A stretch of 64,000 nt of DNA from Adineta ricciae. Its lineage: Eukaryota > Rotifera > Eurotatoria > Adinetida > Adinetidae. This document shows positions 25,573 through 39,599 of this stretch, one piece after another; position 1 is the stretch's first letter, and the number at the start of each line of letters is the position of its first letter. The translations under genes and the position numbers were made by a program. Under the pieces are notes generated by a model. It was not told the origin of the DNA, did not search any database, and saw only the letters and a list, made by a program, of their open reading frames with translations. The DNA lies in assembly GCA_905250025.1 (NCBI GenBank), contig CAJNOJ010000130.1, positions 186,001 to 250,000 on the forward strand, written 5' to 3'.

Positions 25573-28120
25573 CAGAGCGAAATAGAACGTAAAACTCGGT
25601 TAGATAGGATCGAAATCGGGTAGAGCTAATTGATTGAAACAAGAAAATCTAAAGAAAAATCATTGAGAATGTATGCATAGACTTATTTATATCAAATAGC
25701 TGATTTAATCAGTATCTTTTGAATGTCGTCACGAAACAATGCATAGAAGTAATATAAGTAAAGAATCAAATCATCTTTTCATACTATTAATTGATCAAAT
25801 TCGATTAATATATACGATTTCATATTTCATCGCAAAATAAAAATCGATTGTGCGCATATAAGATTCTAATATAATAGAGTATGCAGTAAGATGATATAAT
25901 TTTCGTATAAAATATGAATTTCAGGAGGGGAAAAAAACATATTTCTATTTGTCCAAATATTTTTCTGTGATTAGTAATGTATGTTAAAAGATGGGAATAA
26001 ATAGAGACACCCATGCAAATATTTCTCCTCCAAAATCTTCTGTCAATTTGAAAAGGGAAAGTTCTCTTGTTGATCGCCACAATTTATTTGGACAAGCAAA
26101 TAAAACTCCATTACAATGTCGAATTTCTATGACTTAGTTATCTAAATCTAATCCAGTAGATTCTAAAAGCTTGTCATCTATCTCTCTTTCAGACAAATAG
26201 TAATATTCTCAATATTTAATGTGTAATGTACCATCGTAACCGTGAAACAGGATAGAAACGTACGATATCTCAAAACATTTAATGTTGATCATTACAAAGC
26301 GTCTCATATAGTAGGTCGAATTCCCAGTGTAATTCAATCTCGTTAGTAAATAACGACTTCAGACAAACATTCAAATTCAAGTTACTAACGACGTAATTTA
26401 AGCTATGTCGTTTAACCACGGCAAATAAACGTCGGTGGGGAAGGGAGGCGAATATAATATAACTAAAAAATGATTTCAATAATTAATTGCAATATTTAAA
26501 ATAGTTTGTGTGATGATGAGAAAAGAAGTTGCTTTGCGGTCATCGATATATCTCTATGATTAACTTTAGAAGAAAATGATCTGGTTGACTCGGTTTAGAT
26601 AGAACTTGCGAACAATTTGTAATGAGAAAAAAAACCGCATTATTTACCCATCTATAACCTTGTGTTCACTCCTAACCGCAAACCGCATTCTTTTTCCGCG
26701 AAAAAATATTGTCTTACCGGTATTTGAAGACAAAAAAATAGAGATGTATTTGTACACATTATATGCAGATGCGTTCGATATTGACTAACGAAGAGTGAAG
26801 CATCTATTTGCATAAATGTCATGGAACCTTGAAAAATACGGTAGAAACAAGTGAAAACTAAGGATTGAAACGGCATTGGTTCCGTTTTAATTTGGCGTTA
26901 ATGCTCCGGGATGTCGTCTTATACGCGTGTAGCTTTAAAACTTTTCCTCGTACCTTCTAGGATGAGCGTTCAACAAAGTGATCGACTCGAAAAGATCGTG
27001 CGCTTTTTCTCTCTTCGAAAAATTCCGTGTCGAAGATACGACTGAAAAATTTTAATAAGTATTGTTCGTCAAGTGTAAAAGCGAACGAAACAAACAATTG
27101 ACGATGACTTTTGTAGTCAAAATCAATCACTTTCTTTTCTTCGAATGTCGACCTTGTAATCGTATAATACATTTTTAACATTTATTTTTAGTACTTGTGT
27201 CTGTTAACAAAAAAAAATGAAATAAAATAAATATATATAATCTATTCAAACGAAACATTTTCAATCTTGATCGAATAAAAGTTGAAATCGAGATAGAGAA
27301 AAGAAAACTGACAACTTATACAACTGTCTACATACAAAGTATACAAAAATTATCCTACATGAGCACTTGTATGGATTGCAGTCAAATAATTCAATAAAAT
27401 TAGAAATAACACATAAATATCAACAAAATGTAGTCAAATTCGAAGAATACATGTGTGCATTAATTAGTAATTATTGGTATAAGACGAATTGCTTGTCTAT
27501 TGATGTTTTCGTCTGGAATCTGTAGTATGAGTTGACAGTCAATATATTTATCGGGCGAAAAATAGTAGTAGAAAGAAAAAATATACCTGGACGTTGCAGA
27601 CGAAACAATGATATTTGCCGAGAAATGTTTATCAAGTAGCCCAATTAACCGACAAACTATGTACCCAAGATTTTATTTCAAAGATCCGATTTATAAAATA
27701 AGTTTAGAGAGAAACGGATATGAAACAACAATAGTGATAAGGAGTAAATAAGCGAAGAACACCGTCGAGCAATTAGAAATGAGAGAAAAACGAGCTTTGT
27801 TAATTAAAAAAGAAACCTTTGAACGACACGGGGTTTTTGGTACGAAAACGAACGCGACGACATGATGAAGAAGAAAATATTGAAATATGCACACTATATT
27901 TTCCGACAAAGAAAAAGAAAAAGATCAGCGCACCTAACATCAAACATCTGATCACATATCACAACTACAAAGCATAGAAGACAAAGAAAACGTGCTAAGT
28001 CGCAACTCGAATGTGAGAAAGAAAAACAAGGATTATATAGTATCGAGTGATAGGATAGTTGAGGTTTTCTCTTGAGAATGACTGTTGTGAAATAAAATTT
28101 CACATCAAGTTAGCGAATGT
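25573..28120. other. Intergenic, no gene recognised; one block shared with 38.2 kb
   Basis: About 2.5 kb between two minus-strand genes. It should hold the GEVED promoter and the perlecan 3' untranslated region. Small frames (26279-26479, 26652-26876, 26957-27181 and 27691-28103, all minus) match no family I know. A block at about 26785-26875 resembles 38245-38335. Confidence 0.5.
26785..26875. repeat. Diverged block shared with 38245-38335 (copy A)
   Basis: Similar to the second intergenic block at roughly two bases in three by eye, in direct orientation. Shared cores include CTATTTGC, AACCTTGAA and AATACGG, in the same order with the same spacing. The minus-strand translations are also alike (RIFQG..QID against RILQG..QID). 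No terminal repeats were found. Confidence 0.5.
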
Positions 28121-31100
28121 CTATATGTATCTTTTCTTTTTCTTTTTACGAGATTCATCATCGCTGCGGATTGTCACTGGTGAATAGGCATGGAACGGGT
28201 TAGAATGACCTGGAACATCCACTTGACATTGGAAGTAGAGTTGTTCAGCTTCGGAGTTTTCATTTGGTTCCAATACGATAGTGTTGCCTTCTTGCTATTA
28301 AAAGCAAACGAATAGAAATCATTGCGAAAGAAGTACACATGAAATACATACACGAGCATATGCTGGGAGACTGGTGTCATGTGCGTATCGATGCCAAGTT
28401 ACTTTGTATTGTTGAGCATTCTTTACATGACATGTGATGCGCGCTGTTTCGCCACGTCCGAGAGTGACTTCTGCTGGTTCGACAAAGACTTCCACGGCTT
28501 CTGCACGTTGATGAATTTCTCGATCATTTTCTTCACCATGACCATTCCACTCTTCGCCTCCGTTTGAAGAACCTGTAATTCGTAGATCATAGCTACTCTC
28601 TTGTGTTTGAATTGACGGCGCATGTGGAAACGTCACTTGACATCTGACGAAGTAATGCTTGAATTCGCACTCGATCACATAACATGTAAAATCCTACCTG
28701 TAACGTCCAGCATCACTAGATTGGGCGTTACGAATAAGTAGCAAACCATCTGGATGTACTTCTACGTCTACAAATGAAATCAGTAATGTAAGACTTGTAA
28801 ACGGATTTTTTTCCTTACTATCCGCTAATGCTTGACCATCTTTGGTATACGCATATTCATATGGACGTTCGACATTTCCATAAACTGCACACTGTAAATT
28901 AATGTCTTGACCTAGGTGGTGATTTTGCTCATCACGTGCTTGAAAACGAACACCGACATGACCGTTGTCATGAACATCATTTCCTATAACAATCATTCAT
29001 AGTTTGTTCGAATGATATCTAGTTCGGTTAATTCAATTAGAATAAAGTATTAAGAGAAAAAAAGTGTTTAGCACACGCAGTTCGAAGAGAATATACTGCG
29101 TTCAAAGCAGAGAAGAATTAGAATTAAGAAGCGCACACGCACTCAGAAAACAACAAAGTAACCAATGTTTGGCTCACCATGATTATTTTGTTGATTAGCT
29201 AAAAAAGAATGTAAGTTTTTTCTAATCAATAAAAAATTTGATAGATCAGAAGGATTTTACTAAAAGAATTAACTAAAGAAAGTCAACATTTCTCTATCGA
29301 CTACACTTTTATCTACTTTAGTTATTCGTTAGAAACACCCTTACATGATTCGCGCCATTGAACATAGATCGCCGATGATGTGCGTCCTTGATCAGTAGTT
29401 ACGTCAAGACTGTACTGTCCAGCAACATCACTGGAATGACCTTCGATGTGAAGGACACCATTATCACGTGAAGATACTCCATTGGGTAAAGCCGATGAAC
29501 CAACTTTTGTCCAAACTGCTGTCGCACCTCTTCCTCTCTTAATAAAACAGACAAGTACAAGAAAATATTCGTCTTTTTCCACTTACAGCGATAGTTGGTA
29601 TAATATCAATGGCTTCACCAAGACTGATACTGTATAGATCTTGTGCGAAACGAATTTGCGGTGGACCTTGCACACGAATGCGGCGACGTGGTGCCACTTT
29701 AATTTGAATTTCTTGTGTATCTTCGCTATATGCATTGCGTGCAACAACTCGATAGGTACCAGCGGCATCAAGCGTAGCCTTTTGAAGAATCAAATGATTC
29801 TGTCCGACTTCAAAGTAAGACGGCATTGGTTCAATACCATCAGCAGTGACTCGATTCCAAACAACGCTGACTGAGTCATGAGACTATGTAAAATGGAACG
29901 TCTAGTAGGTTATCTGAGAATGATTTAACATACAGAAACGACGTATTGAACAGTTAAACGTTGACCCTCCTTCAACTGTATGACTTTCGGTCTAATAGTC
30001 AATTTGATTGCAGCTCCTGTGATAGAAAAGAAACTTGCACATTTATAGATTTTCTCGCGGCAACATATAACAGCTAACCTGGATGATAATCTAGATGAAT
30101 GACGATGGATTCAGTGGTACCATCCGAAAGCGTAACGGTGCCAACATAACTTCCAGCTTGATCACCTGATGGATTTCGAAAGATCAGATCATTGTCAATT
30201 TGAACGACAGCTGCTGGCAATGCACTGCCATCAGAACGACGCCAAACAACAGTTCGTGGTTGAGCATTCTAATTTTAAAGGGTAAATTGTGAGAAGACAT
30301 GAAAATAGATCGATGACTTACAATAATTTGAAGACGCACACGTTGTTCTGGTTGACCACCATTCAAAGTAATATGGAATGGTTTAGAGCCTTGTACATTG
30401 TATGGCTTTTGATCAATCAAATATGTAGCTCGAATGCTACTTGGGCTTGACGTGTCTAAACGAAGAACGAATTTAGATTTCACTAGTGGTGATAAAAAGC
30501 GTCTCCTCACCTATTGACGATCCATCTTTCAGTACGCATTGATTAGTTCGTTCATCGAGCATGTACCCTGATCGGCACCGTTCGCAATGATCACCTTCAC
30601 TGTTACCTTGACAATTCTTTAATAGGAAAAATCAATAGAAACCGAGTTAATGTCAACTTCAAATGATGGATTGAAAATAAAAACACGTACGAAACATTTG
30701 CCAGTATCTTGATCGCATTGATATGCTCGTCCACGGCATAGCGATTGACATGATAAACAATGTCCCAAATAGAAACCGACAATTGGATGTACTCGACCAT
30801 AACCTTCAGCACATTTCTCACAAGATGTACCGGTATAATTCGAGGGACAATGGCATGTTTCTACTGAAGGTGCATTCTCTGCACGACCTTCGCGACTGGC
30901 GACACTCAGCGTGACGCCATGAAGTCTAAAATAAAAAATAATACCCTTACTATGATCACATCGATTCTTACACAGCATTTCGATGTCCACCAATTGGATT
31001 AATTTTGATTAGTAATAGATCCAAATCTGCTAGAGCCATAAGTACAATTTCACGAGTAACAGAGCCGCCATCTCTACGAGTGAATGTTCTCTAAATAAAA

Positions 31101-34100
31101 AAAGAATTCAAGTACAAAATCGATGAGAATTTTCCTATCAGAAAAGTCTATCTCACCTCATTGCATGCAACTGAATAAACATCTCTCGTATTGGCTTTGA
31201 ATCGTTGTGTCTGTGGAAGTTTATGTACTAGATCGATATTGTTTCCACGTAACCAGATAGCTTCATCATCACTTGGTTCTTCGCGATCATTTCCATCGTT
31301 AGTAAAATGGACCTCAATGTTACCATCGTACAATGTTACAAAATTGCCAAGCGATTCAGATGGTGCTTTCCAATAGAGAACTTCCTTGGATGATCGACCT
31401 AATGAATCTTGATTGATGGCTAGATCGTGTCCACCGTTGAGTTTTTGAATACCATCATTGACTTGATAGGAATTGCTCTCGAAATCTTTCGGTACGGCAT
31501 TCCAATTATAGATGTCAAGAGCAATCTATTCGTAACAGAAGCAAGAACGGAAAGTTTGTTGAAAAACATAAATTGAAAGAAGATGCTTACAGGCTTACGT
31601 AACCAGTCTATCGATCTACAATCGGCTGATACACCCGAACAGAAACACGAGAAACAACCTTGTGGTGCATCGAGACTGAGGTAGAAATGACTTCGTTTAC
31701 ACCGATCGCACCGTTCACCTTCAACATTGTATTTACATATGCAACGACCACCACGTTCGATTTGTGTCCCCGCAGGATCACAACCTATGGAAGAAAATCA
31801 TACGACTGTTTTATTCATTCATTTAGAAAACAAATACTAGTTATACGTACGATGTATTGAGCTGGGTACAATAACTTGACAGTCGCATGATGTACCGCCA
31901 GCAGCGTTTCCTTGATAACCTGGAGCACATAATTCACAGTGGTAGCCAATTGTATTATGTCGGCAATCCTTGGAGAGAAAGGTACTACTGGATCAAAACA
32001 AGATTCTCATATTTCAAGCACTAATTACATACTAGACATCGTCCATTTTCATCACAGCGATCTGAATGGCCGTTACAAAAGCATACGTATGGAATTGGCG
32101 GTGGAGCTGGACGCGTGGGTGGCGGTGGGGGCGGGGGTGGACGGGTCGTGCTGGGTGGTGGAGGTGGTGCACCACATGTAATGGCCGAGGACTGCCCAGG
32201 TGCTGATATTATTCAAAAGAAAAACGAACGTTATCAATATGATTCTTTCTTCGATGTTAAAAACTACAAACCAACTATGACGCTGACGATGGCGTCGGGA
32301 ACGGCGAAAGTGAAGCCTTGATTATTGAGTGCCTCGCATGAATATGCGCCACCATCATTTACGTTGACATTGCGAATGGTAAGGATACCAGTGATCACAG
32401 ATGAATCATTTGGATCTGCTGTTTGTATCATAGTACATCGGTTATACTCCGCGCAATCACGACAAATATGTCCCCAATTGAGACGCCAATTGATGTAAGG
32501 TGCCGGTGTACCGCGGACAGTACATTGGAGAGTTAATGTATCACCAAGCTTGATTTCCACTTGACGTTGTGGTGGTGTCAGGATTGTTGGTTTCGCTGAA
32601 TACATTTCAAACAAATCAAAGATGGTGACTGAGAACTAGTGTGACTTACCACAACCGATTTCATCTGATCGATCAGGGCAATCATTGTAACTATCGCATT
32701 GAAATGATCGTGGAATACAGATTGGATTACCATTAGAACCGTTCATACTAGCACATTGATATTCATTCTGTTTACAGTAACGATGACGTGGAAGTACATC
32801 TTATTCGAAAGAAGAAAAAACGATCTTAAGCAAATACATTCCGATGGTAACATACCACAATATTGCTGTGCTTCATCACTTCCATCATCGCAATCCCTGA
32901 AAAAAATCATCGTGCCAAATTTGAAATCGTCTGATGGGAGACAGTTGTTCTTGTCTTACCGATCACCATCGCATGTCCAAAACTTTTGTACGCATTTTCT
33001 TCCTCGAGTTCGATCAATACAACGAATTTCATTCGGTTGACATGCATCACCATCTGATATTTCAAAACAAATTCTTTCAATATTCACGATTGACTAACAA
33101 GATTCGTCTACACTTACGGTTACATGTTTCATCGCTATTATCACCGCAATCATTCTTGCCGTCGCATACATAAGAACGTGGAATACAGTTTCCGTTATTA
33201 CACGTCGCCTCGTCGTATTTACATCCAACAACTGGTGGTCGAGTATAATACGCAGGTATGACTAAGATTTTTTTTTCATAGAGAATTATTTTTGAATTTA
33301 GTCTTATTTAGTTATCTTACTTGTCGTTGAACCTGATCCTTAACAGAAAGAAAAATAAGTTGATATTCCTTCGGTTTGTCTCAGCCTATCTAGTTTACCT
33401 ATGAACGTTAAATCACTAGTAGCATCGGCATATTCACTGTTCGGAATAGAGCAACGATAGTTGCCCAAATTAGATTGTGAAATGGGATTGATGTGAAGAG
33501 TTCGACCACGTGGATAGAATGGTTGATCATCGTGAATAATCTATACAAAAATAACTATTATTTTCTCAAACTAAAGAAATTATTGATAACATACTCGATT
33601 ATTAAAATACCATTGAATACGACTTTCATCCTCCTGTGCCGCTCCTTCGCATTGAATTTGAACTGAATCACCTTCAGCTATATTCGGTACAATAATACGC
33701 AAGTGTCCTTTCGCTACGAATGAAATCAAATGTAGGAGTTAAGTTTGAAACTGTTTTCTATCACTAACATGACGGAGACATTGTACCAGGATGAGTTATA
33801 TATGAACTGTGACCACCATTAGCACCTCCTTCTCGCATAGTTAAAGTAGCTGATGCTGTATGTCCACTACTATCTTGTGCCATACACGAGTATGTTCCGA
33901 TTTTTGTTGCATCATCTAGTGTAATGCGTGCTCTTAATGTGACCTGTGATGCAGTGATTTCTCTGTCATTCTCTGACTCATGATCGATCTGAGCATGACG
34001 CTAAGAAAAACGAATGATGCTTTCAGGTTTAGAAATAAGTTATAAATGATTACTCGTTCAGGCTCTTCCTGTACCCAGAAGACGCTCGTACTGGAATCAG

Positions 34101-35508
34101 CTCCATAAACAACACATCTTAATTCAACGGTCTGTCCACGTTGAACTTGTATCACGTCTGGTTGAACAACAACTCGCAGTTCACTTTGACTATTAGGTCT
34201 AGAATCATCTGGTGCTAAAACAAAACAAAATTTTCATCAATATTTCAAGAAAGCGTCTTTTATCTGCAAATTGTATAAAAATCATTCACACTTGCCTTCG
34301 GTCTCAGCTGTCTCCGATGGATCTTCTAAAAAAGCATAGAATAAAGCAGACCAAGCAAATCCGAAAGATGAACAATAGTATTGCACATTGATAAATAGAT
34401 ATGCTCATGAAGGTAAGACGTAATTAGTAGATCAATAATGGATACGTTCATCACATGACTACATGCTATGAAACTATCCATTAAATTTCTTTTTAAAAAC
34501 GAATGGAAGTTTATACTCTCTCTTCCTCTCGTCATTCGTGAACCGATTTTACATGATTCAATGACACTTATGACTATCATCGTTTGATACGTTTCATTGA
34601 CAGTTCAGTGGGTATGCTCAGTTTTTAACGGAATGGTGATAATCGTATTTTTAACGGTTACTTGATATGTGTATATTTATTAGTAGAGAATAAGCAAGAA
34701 GTACTCGATAGGACGTAGACTATATTTTTCCCTTTTCGATCTTACCATCATCTTCTGCATTTGCATCAGCTACAATGAAAACAAAGAATAGGGTTAATAA
34801 ATGATTCATCTAATGAAGAGAAAGTATAAGAATATTTATACGAAATAAAACAAAGAAATCTAGGACAAATCGTGCAAATTGACAATACATAATCACGTGT
34901 TTCTTAGCACACCTGACGGTTGAATTTTACTATAAAACGTCGAAATTTGTGGAAGAGGAGGATCCGCTGACATATCTATTGTTGTCAAAAGTGTACTTAA
35001 ACCAACATTTTCCGTTTCAACGCTCGTTGAAACTGTGCTCGTTGCTAAAGATAAACCGACGGCTTGCATCTTGATCATTGTCTGTCAACAGACTTACTGC
35101 AATTATGCTCATCCGACCCATCAATACACTCAACGTGTCCATCACAATAAGGTGCACATACACTTTCATCGTCTTTGCAAGGGTTTGTTCCTTCTGGACA
35201 ATCATCGTCTATTAGTACGAGAAAGCAAGTAGCAAGAGAAGGGCATAGTAATGGTTAAAGATGAAAAGTAGAATTAGTTCAAAAAACATAAGTAGTAGTC
35301 GTATTAGTACAAGTAGTTCCATTGACATTGACGTACTTTCATCGTATTGTCGTTTGAATCTTAGCCTTGAATTGAATTTACCAATCGCACTCTAGTAAAC
35401 GTAATTGATTGAGAAATCTAGTGGAAAGAACTTCGTTACTTCTGACAGAGATACACTGGCGAGGATAAGCCAACACAGGAACACGCCTGTGAGCAATTTT
35501 CTGTTCAT
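28121..35508 (-). CDS. HSPG2: Perlecan-like secreted matrix protein without laminin-G end
   Basis: Perlecan is a large basement-membrane proteoglycan core. The first exon encodes a clean signal peptide ([20 protein letters not shown]). In order follow an LDL-receptor A module ([16 protein letters not shown], about 35090-35215); very short acidic exons; two Ig domains (about 33780-34215 and 33410-33700); three LDL-A modules (about 32650-33240, each ending CxDxSDE); an Ig domain with [10 protein letters not shown] (about 32265-32600), nearly identical to the first Ig of perlecan; a Pro/Thr linker; laminin-EGF modules; a laminin IV domain (about 30950-31520); another laminin-EGF; and four or more Ig domains to the end. 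The protein stops after a basic tail ([11 protein letters not shown]), with none of the laminin-G/EGF domain V of vertebrate perlecan. Many exons are under 150 nt, and exact borders were not all checked. The identification is strong; the start is good, and the end could be one of several splice forms. Confidence 0.87.
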
Positions 35509-38500
35509 TCTCGATCAATTAGAGTCAATATGTTTGAATAAGTAAAACAAGAAAGAAAATATTATCTGAAAGAGAGAGAGAATGTTTATTGTCTGATTGT
35601 GCGGTTATTAAAGAAACCTTTCTGTTTCGAAAGATTTGACTGATCTATTTCTCGAACGAAAAAATGAATTTGATCGCAAAGATTGCTTCGACAGAAACCA
35701 TAATTTCCTCTGTATACGTACACACGCATTTCGGCTGAATGACGTTGTAAACCGATGTAAAAGATTGAAATTGAATGTTTATAAAGAGAACTCAAGGTGT
35801 TCTATTGATTTAATTTTCTCTTTCAAACCGTTCTTATTTGTATAGTTAACTCATGGATAATGTGTGTGTGAACAAAATATAATGAGAACGTTCAAATAGC
35901 GACACGTGTTTTGTTGGCGTAAAACATTATTTATATTTTAATTGATCAAACATAGTCTCTTGTCTAAAGGTAATGAGGAAAAAACATAGTCGAGGACAAT
36001 CAGATGAACAGTTCGTTCGTGCAACTTACATTCGCTCGAAGATACGCATGTCGTTTTTGGTTGTCACACGCGTGATTAGCTCGAAGTTGATGTATGGCTG
36101 GGGAAAGTTGCACGATGAAAATTAATCGAATTGTTTGTTGCTTGAATAATAGAACTGAAAGAAAGAAAAGAAGACTTTTAATAACATTTCATTCAGAGAG
36201 AAAAAAAACCTCATTTGTACGACCTTCAATTCTCTTTTCGGGTTTTTTCGTTTGGAGAGGCAAATCAAGGTGATGGAATGGCTGGCATAATAAGTAAATA
36301 TGAAAATTTTTTTCTATGTATTCTCACTTTACTTGGACATTTGACTAATATTTCAAAACTGATTGAAAAAGAAAATGTTGAATCGATAATTTATTATGAA
36401 TGCTACTCATATTCACATTTGTAAGTCGATCTGGCGATCGACACGAAGAGAATTGATTCATTTGCAGTTCTGTTCCGAGTTGTTTTACTTCGATTCATTT
36501 TCTTTTCGTGCACTTGGCCGGAGGAGTTCGAAGACATTCGCTTCTGTTTTGCTATTGATGTTTTTCAGCTAGATTATTTCAATTCTTTTACTTCTGTTTT
36601 CGAATGTGATCGAAAGGTATATTCGAAAAGTCTTTTTAATTGTTGGCTCCATTAAAAAAGTTATTTGATGACTTTTCTCAAGAGATTTAAGTGTTTTGAA
36701 ATTTTCTTACGAAAAAATCGACACGAGGGAGACCTTAGTTGTTGACTTTATTAGTGATTGATGATACTCGGACATCGCTATATGGTATTAAAAAAAAAAG
36801 AAAAAGTGCACGGCTATTTATAGCTTTTTAATTTATCGAGTTCACGATATCTAACATTGATGATGGAGAATGTTACCATACTGAAATGTACTCGGTCAAC
36901 AAACTGAAGTTTTTTGTGTCAGTGGGAACGGATTTAATGACAAACCCTAGTTTTGAAATGCGAGGTGGACGACATATTGCACCTTTGTAATTCACTTCTA
37001 ATTTGAGTGCGATTAGATGACTCTAAGAGGAGAAAGGGAAAACTCCCGCTGTGTATGTAAGTAAAATCTAGCTGAGCGTTGTGTAAGTCTATTAGCATAT
37101 GATTGCCATCAGGTACAATGAGTAATAAAGCGATCATAAATCATCCCCTTAGACAAGCCATATTTCGTGTGTCAAAGGAAATGATTGAAATCTATCATAA
37201 TGATGATGTGCGCAATTATAATAACAATTCGACAAATGGACGTCGTTAGTATTTCTTTTCTATATAAATTCAAATGATTTCGAGTCGACTAACATTCTTG
37301 TGTTGTTTAGTCTTACTTTCTCGAGAAGATCAACATAGGAGTATTTATTACAAAAAGTAAATCTCTGTCATCGATTGTATTTGAATGAAATTCGAAAGTA
37401 AAAATAACAATTATTTATCCAGACATCAAACCGGAATATGACAGGAGTCTATAACTAATATATGTATACATACACACATCTATTTTCGATAGATTTTTTC
37501 GTCCTTCTTTTTTCTTTCGCAAAGAAAAATGCCTTGTGAGTATGAACGAATGACTACGGTATTTGAGCGACAATATTTTCTATGTACATTGTCAATACGA
37601 TTACCGTTGATCGTGTGCTTTTACCCACAAACTTACCAGGTCGGTTACAATGTCAATACTGAATTTTCAATACTTATAAAAAAAAAGAACCCTTCTTACG
37701 CCGAAGAAATACATCTCATGTCATGCGATATCATTCGTACAATGTCAACGATGGATATACACTTTAGTCTGGACTGCTGCGTATGAAATCGAATACTTGT
37801 AGGTTAAGGATCAAAATACATCACGATAAAGAATAATTCTGATTAAATGAAAATATTTTTTCTATAATATTAATGGGAGAATTTTCGTGACATAATCATT
37901 TTCTGATAAATAAATACCGAAATATTTTCTTATCAGATTCTATTCCATGTATTTCTGTTGATTCTACTAACAAATCAAGCATGATGAATAAAACCGCACT
38001 TATTCTCATGTACTCGTGACCACAAAACCTCACTCAGGACGGAAGCCTAAATTTAACTGTACAACTGATCCGTACAAAAAAAAATCTAGTTCAAGAAGGA
38101 TTTTTTTCGAGCAAACTCAAGTAAAACAAAAGAATTTCTTTGCTTACCAAAACTTTATCGGATTTTTTTCTTCGGATTGAATATAAATTCACAACGCGTC
38201 TGTTGTCATTCTTGTATATTTGACAACAAAGTGTACCTTTGCTAATGAAGTATGCGTCGTCTATTTGCGCAAATACGATCAAACCTTGAAGAATACGGCA
38301 GGACAGAGTGAAAGAAAACAGTATTGAAGCCACAAGAAATATGTTTTGCAATGATGATGCTTATGGCAGCTCACCTCTTTGCCGCAAAGTTTTCAAATAT
38401 TTTTGCTTCTATTTTTCTTTTCTGTGTGTATATATTTAACCATTTTTCTTTTGATAAAATCCATTTTACAGCTTGTGAATCAGCTGCACAATGAAACAGA

Positions 38501-39599
38501 AATCTGAAAAAAAATACATTTTCATTTCTCCTCTGAATGATTAAATTCCGTTTGTTCCATTCCGCGATTTTCATTCTGAGAACATTAAAAGAAAATTATT
38601 ATTTCTCACTAATGAATCATACAATAGCAGTGAGAATTGCGAAAATCCGACTTATGTTAATTCATCGTTACGATACAATGACATTGAACAACATCAGTTG
38701 TTGTTATTGTCCACGGAAGAAATGGATTTTCTTGAGTTTGAAATTGTTTGTTTGAACATAGTTAAGTACTTTCATCGATGTTGTCAAGTACCTTTTATTT
38801 CTGACTGATTTAAACATTAATCGTAAAGATAACGACTCAGTCAACCGACTGGTTGTTTTCATCGAACGTCTCTTAATGAAAGCGAAAGAGAACTTCATCC
38901 TACAGAACGAGTATCGAACACGTTGATAGAGATGGGTAAAAAAAACCCTGAATGCCTATTTTTATATTCAATAAGACTGTTCGTCTCAAGTTGTGGAAAT
39001 CATCAAATTTCAACAATTCTTTTGTTTATTTATAATCTTGTTCGATTATTCTTTGCTTAATCAAATAGTCAGCTTGACAGTGCAGGAGATTGTTTTCTTT
39101 CTCTACTGTCTGACGAAGGAAAAACTAACAATGAACAAGACAAAAAATTTGCGTCTTTGGTCAGGACACACTATGAACTGTGTGTGAAAGTCAAACAGAA
39201 AAACCTCGTGGGAAAAAACGAATGATAACTGACGATGCTCACTCCGATATCAACACTATCTTGAGCATAGTATGACCTACGCGATCAGATTCCTTATCGA
39301 TGATAATTGATTAGACTTGGAGAAACTGTCATTTAAGATTACACGCAGATTTTGTGTCGGTATGTGGCGCCATCTATTCTTCTCGATTGAAAATGATATA
39401 TACATGTCACTGACATAATTCCAGTGAAAGTCAAATAAATTTGTAAATATAAAGAAAATAAATCCATATTCGTTTTTTATATAATCCGTAAACCAATCAT
39501 GATTGAGAGTATTTCTCTTCTTTTTTTCTGTTTTATCGGTATTGGTTTGGTTTTTTGCTATTTCGCAGTAATTGTGACTAGGCCAATTCGAAAAAGCAA
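35509..39599. other. 4.1-kb region with no recognised gene
   Basis: The largest gene-poor stretch of the window, AT-rich with poly-A and poly-T runs. Open frames (35586-35845, 36215-36424, 37529-37786, 38091-38351, 38371-38574 and 38993-39187) have low-complexity or random-looking translations and no family match. The left end should contain the perlecan promoter and the right end that of MIC13. It holds copy B of the diverged block. Confidence 0.55.
38245..38335. repeat. Diverged block shared with 26785-26875 (copy B)
   Basis: Partner of the block at 26785. Similarity also extends weakly at the protein level on the minus strand (FAQIDDAYFIS against FMQIDASLFVS). It may be an old dispersed element or the remains of a duplicated gene. 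Confidence 0.5.

Noticed and set aside
26606..27181. Cluster of small frames that could be a decayed gene
   Set aside because: Only the shared block at 26785-26875 has any support; no family can be named, so only the repeat is reported.
32115..32321. Gly-rich plus-strand frame
   Set aside because: Complement of the Pro/Thr linker of the perlecan-like gene.
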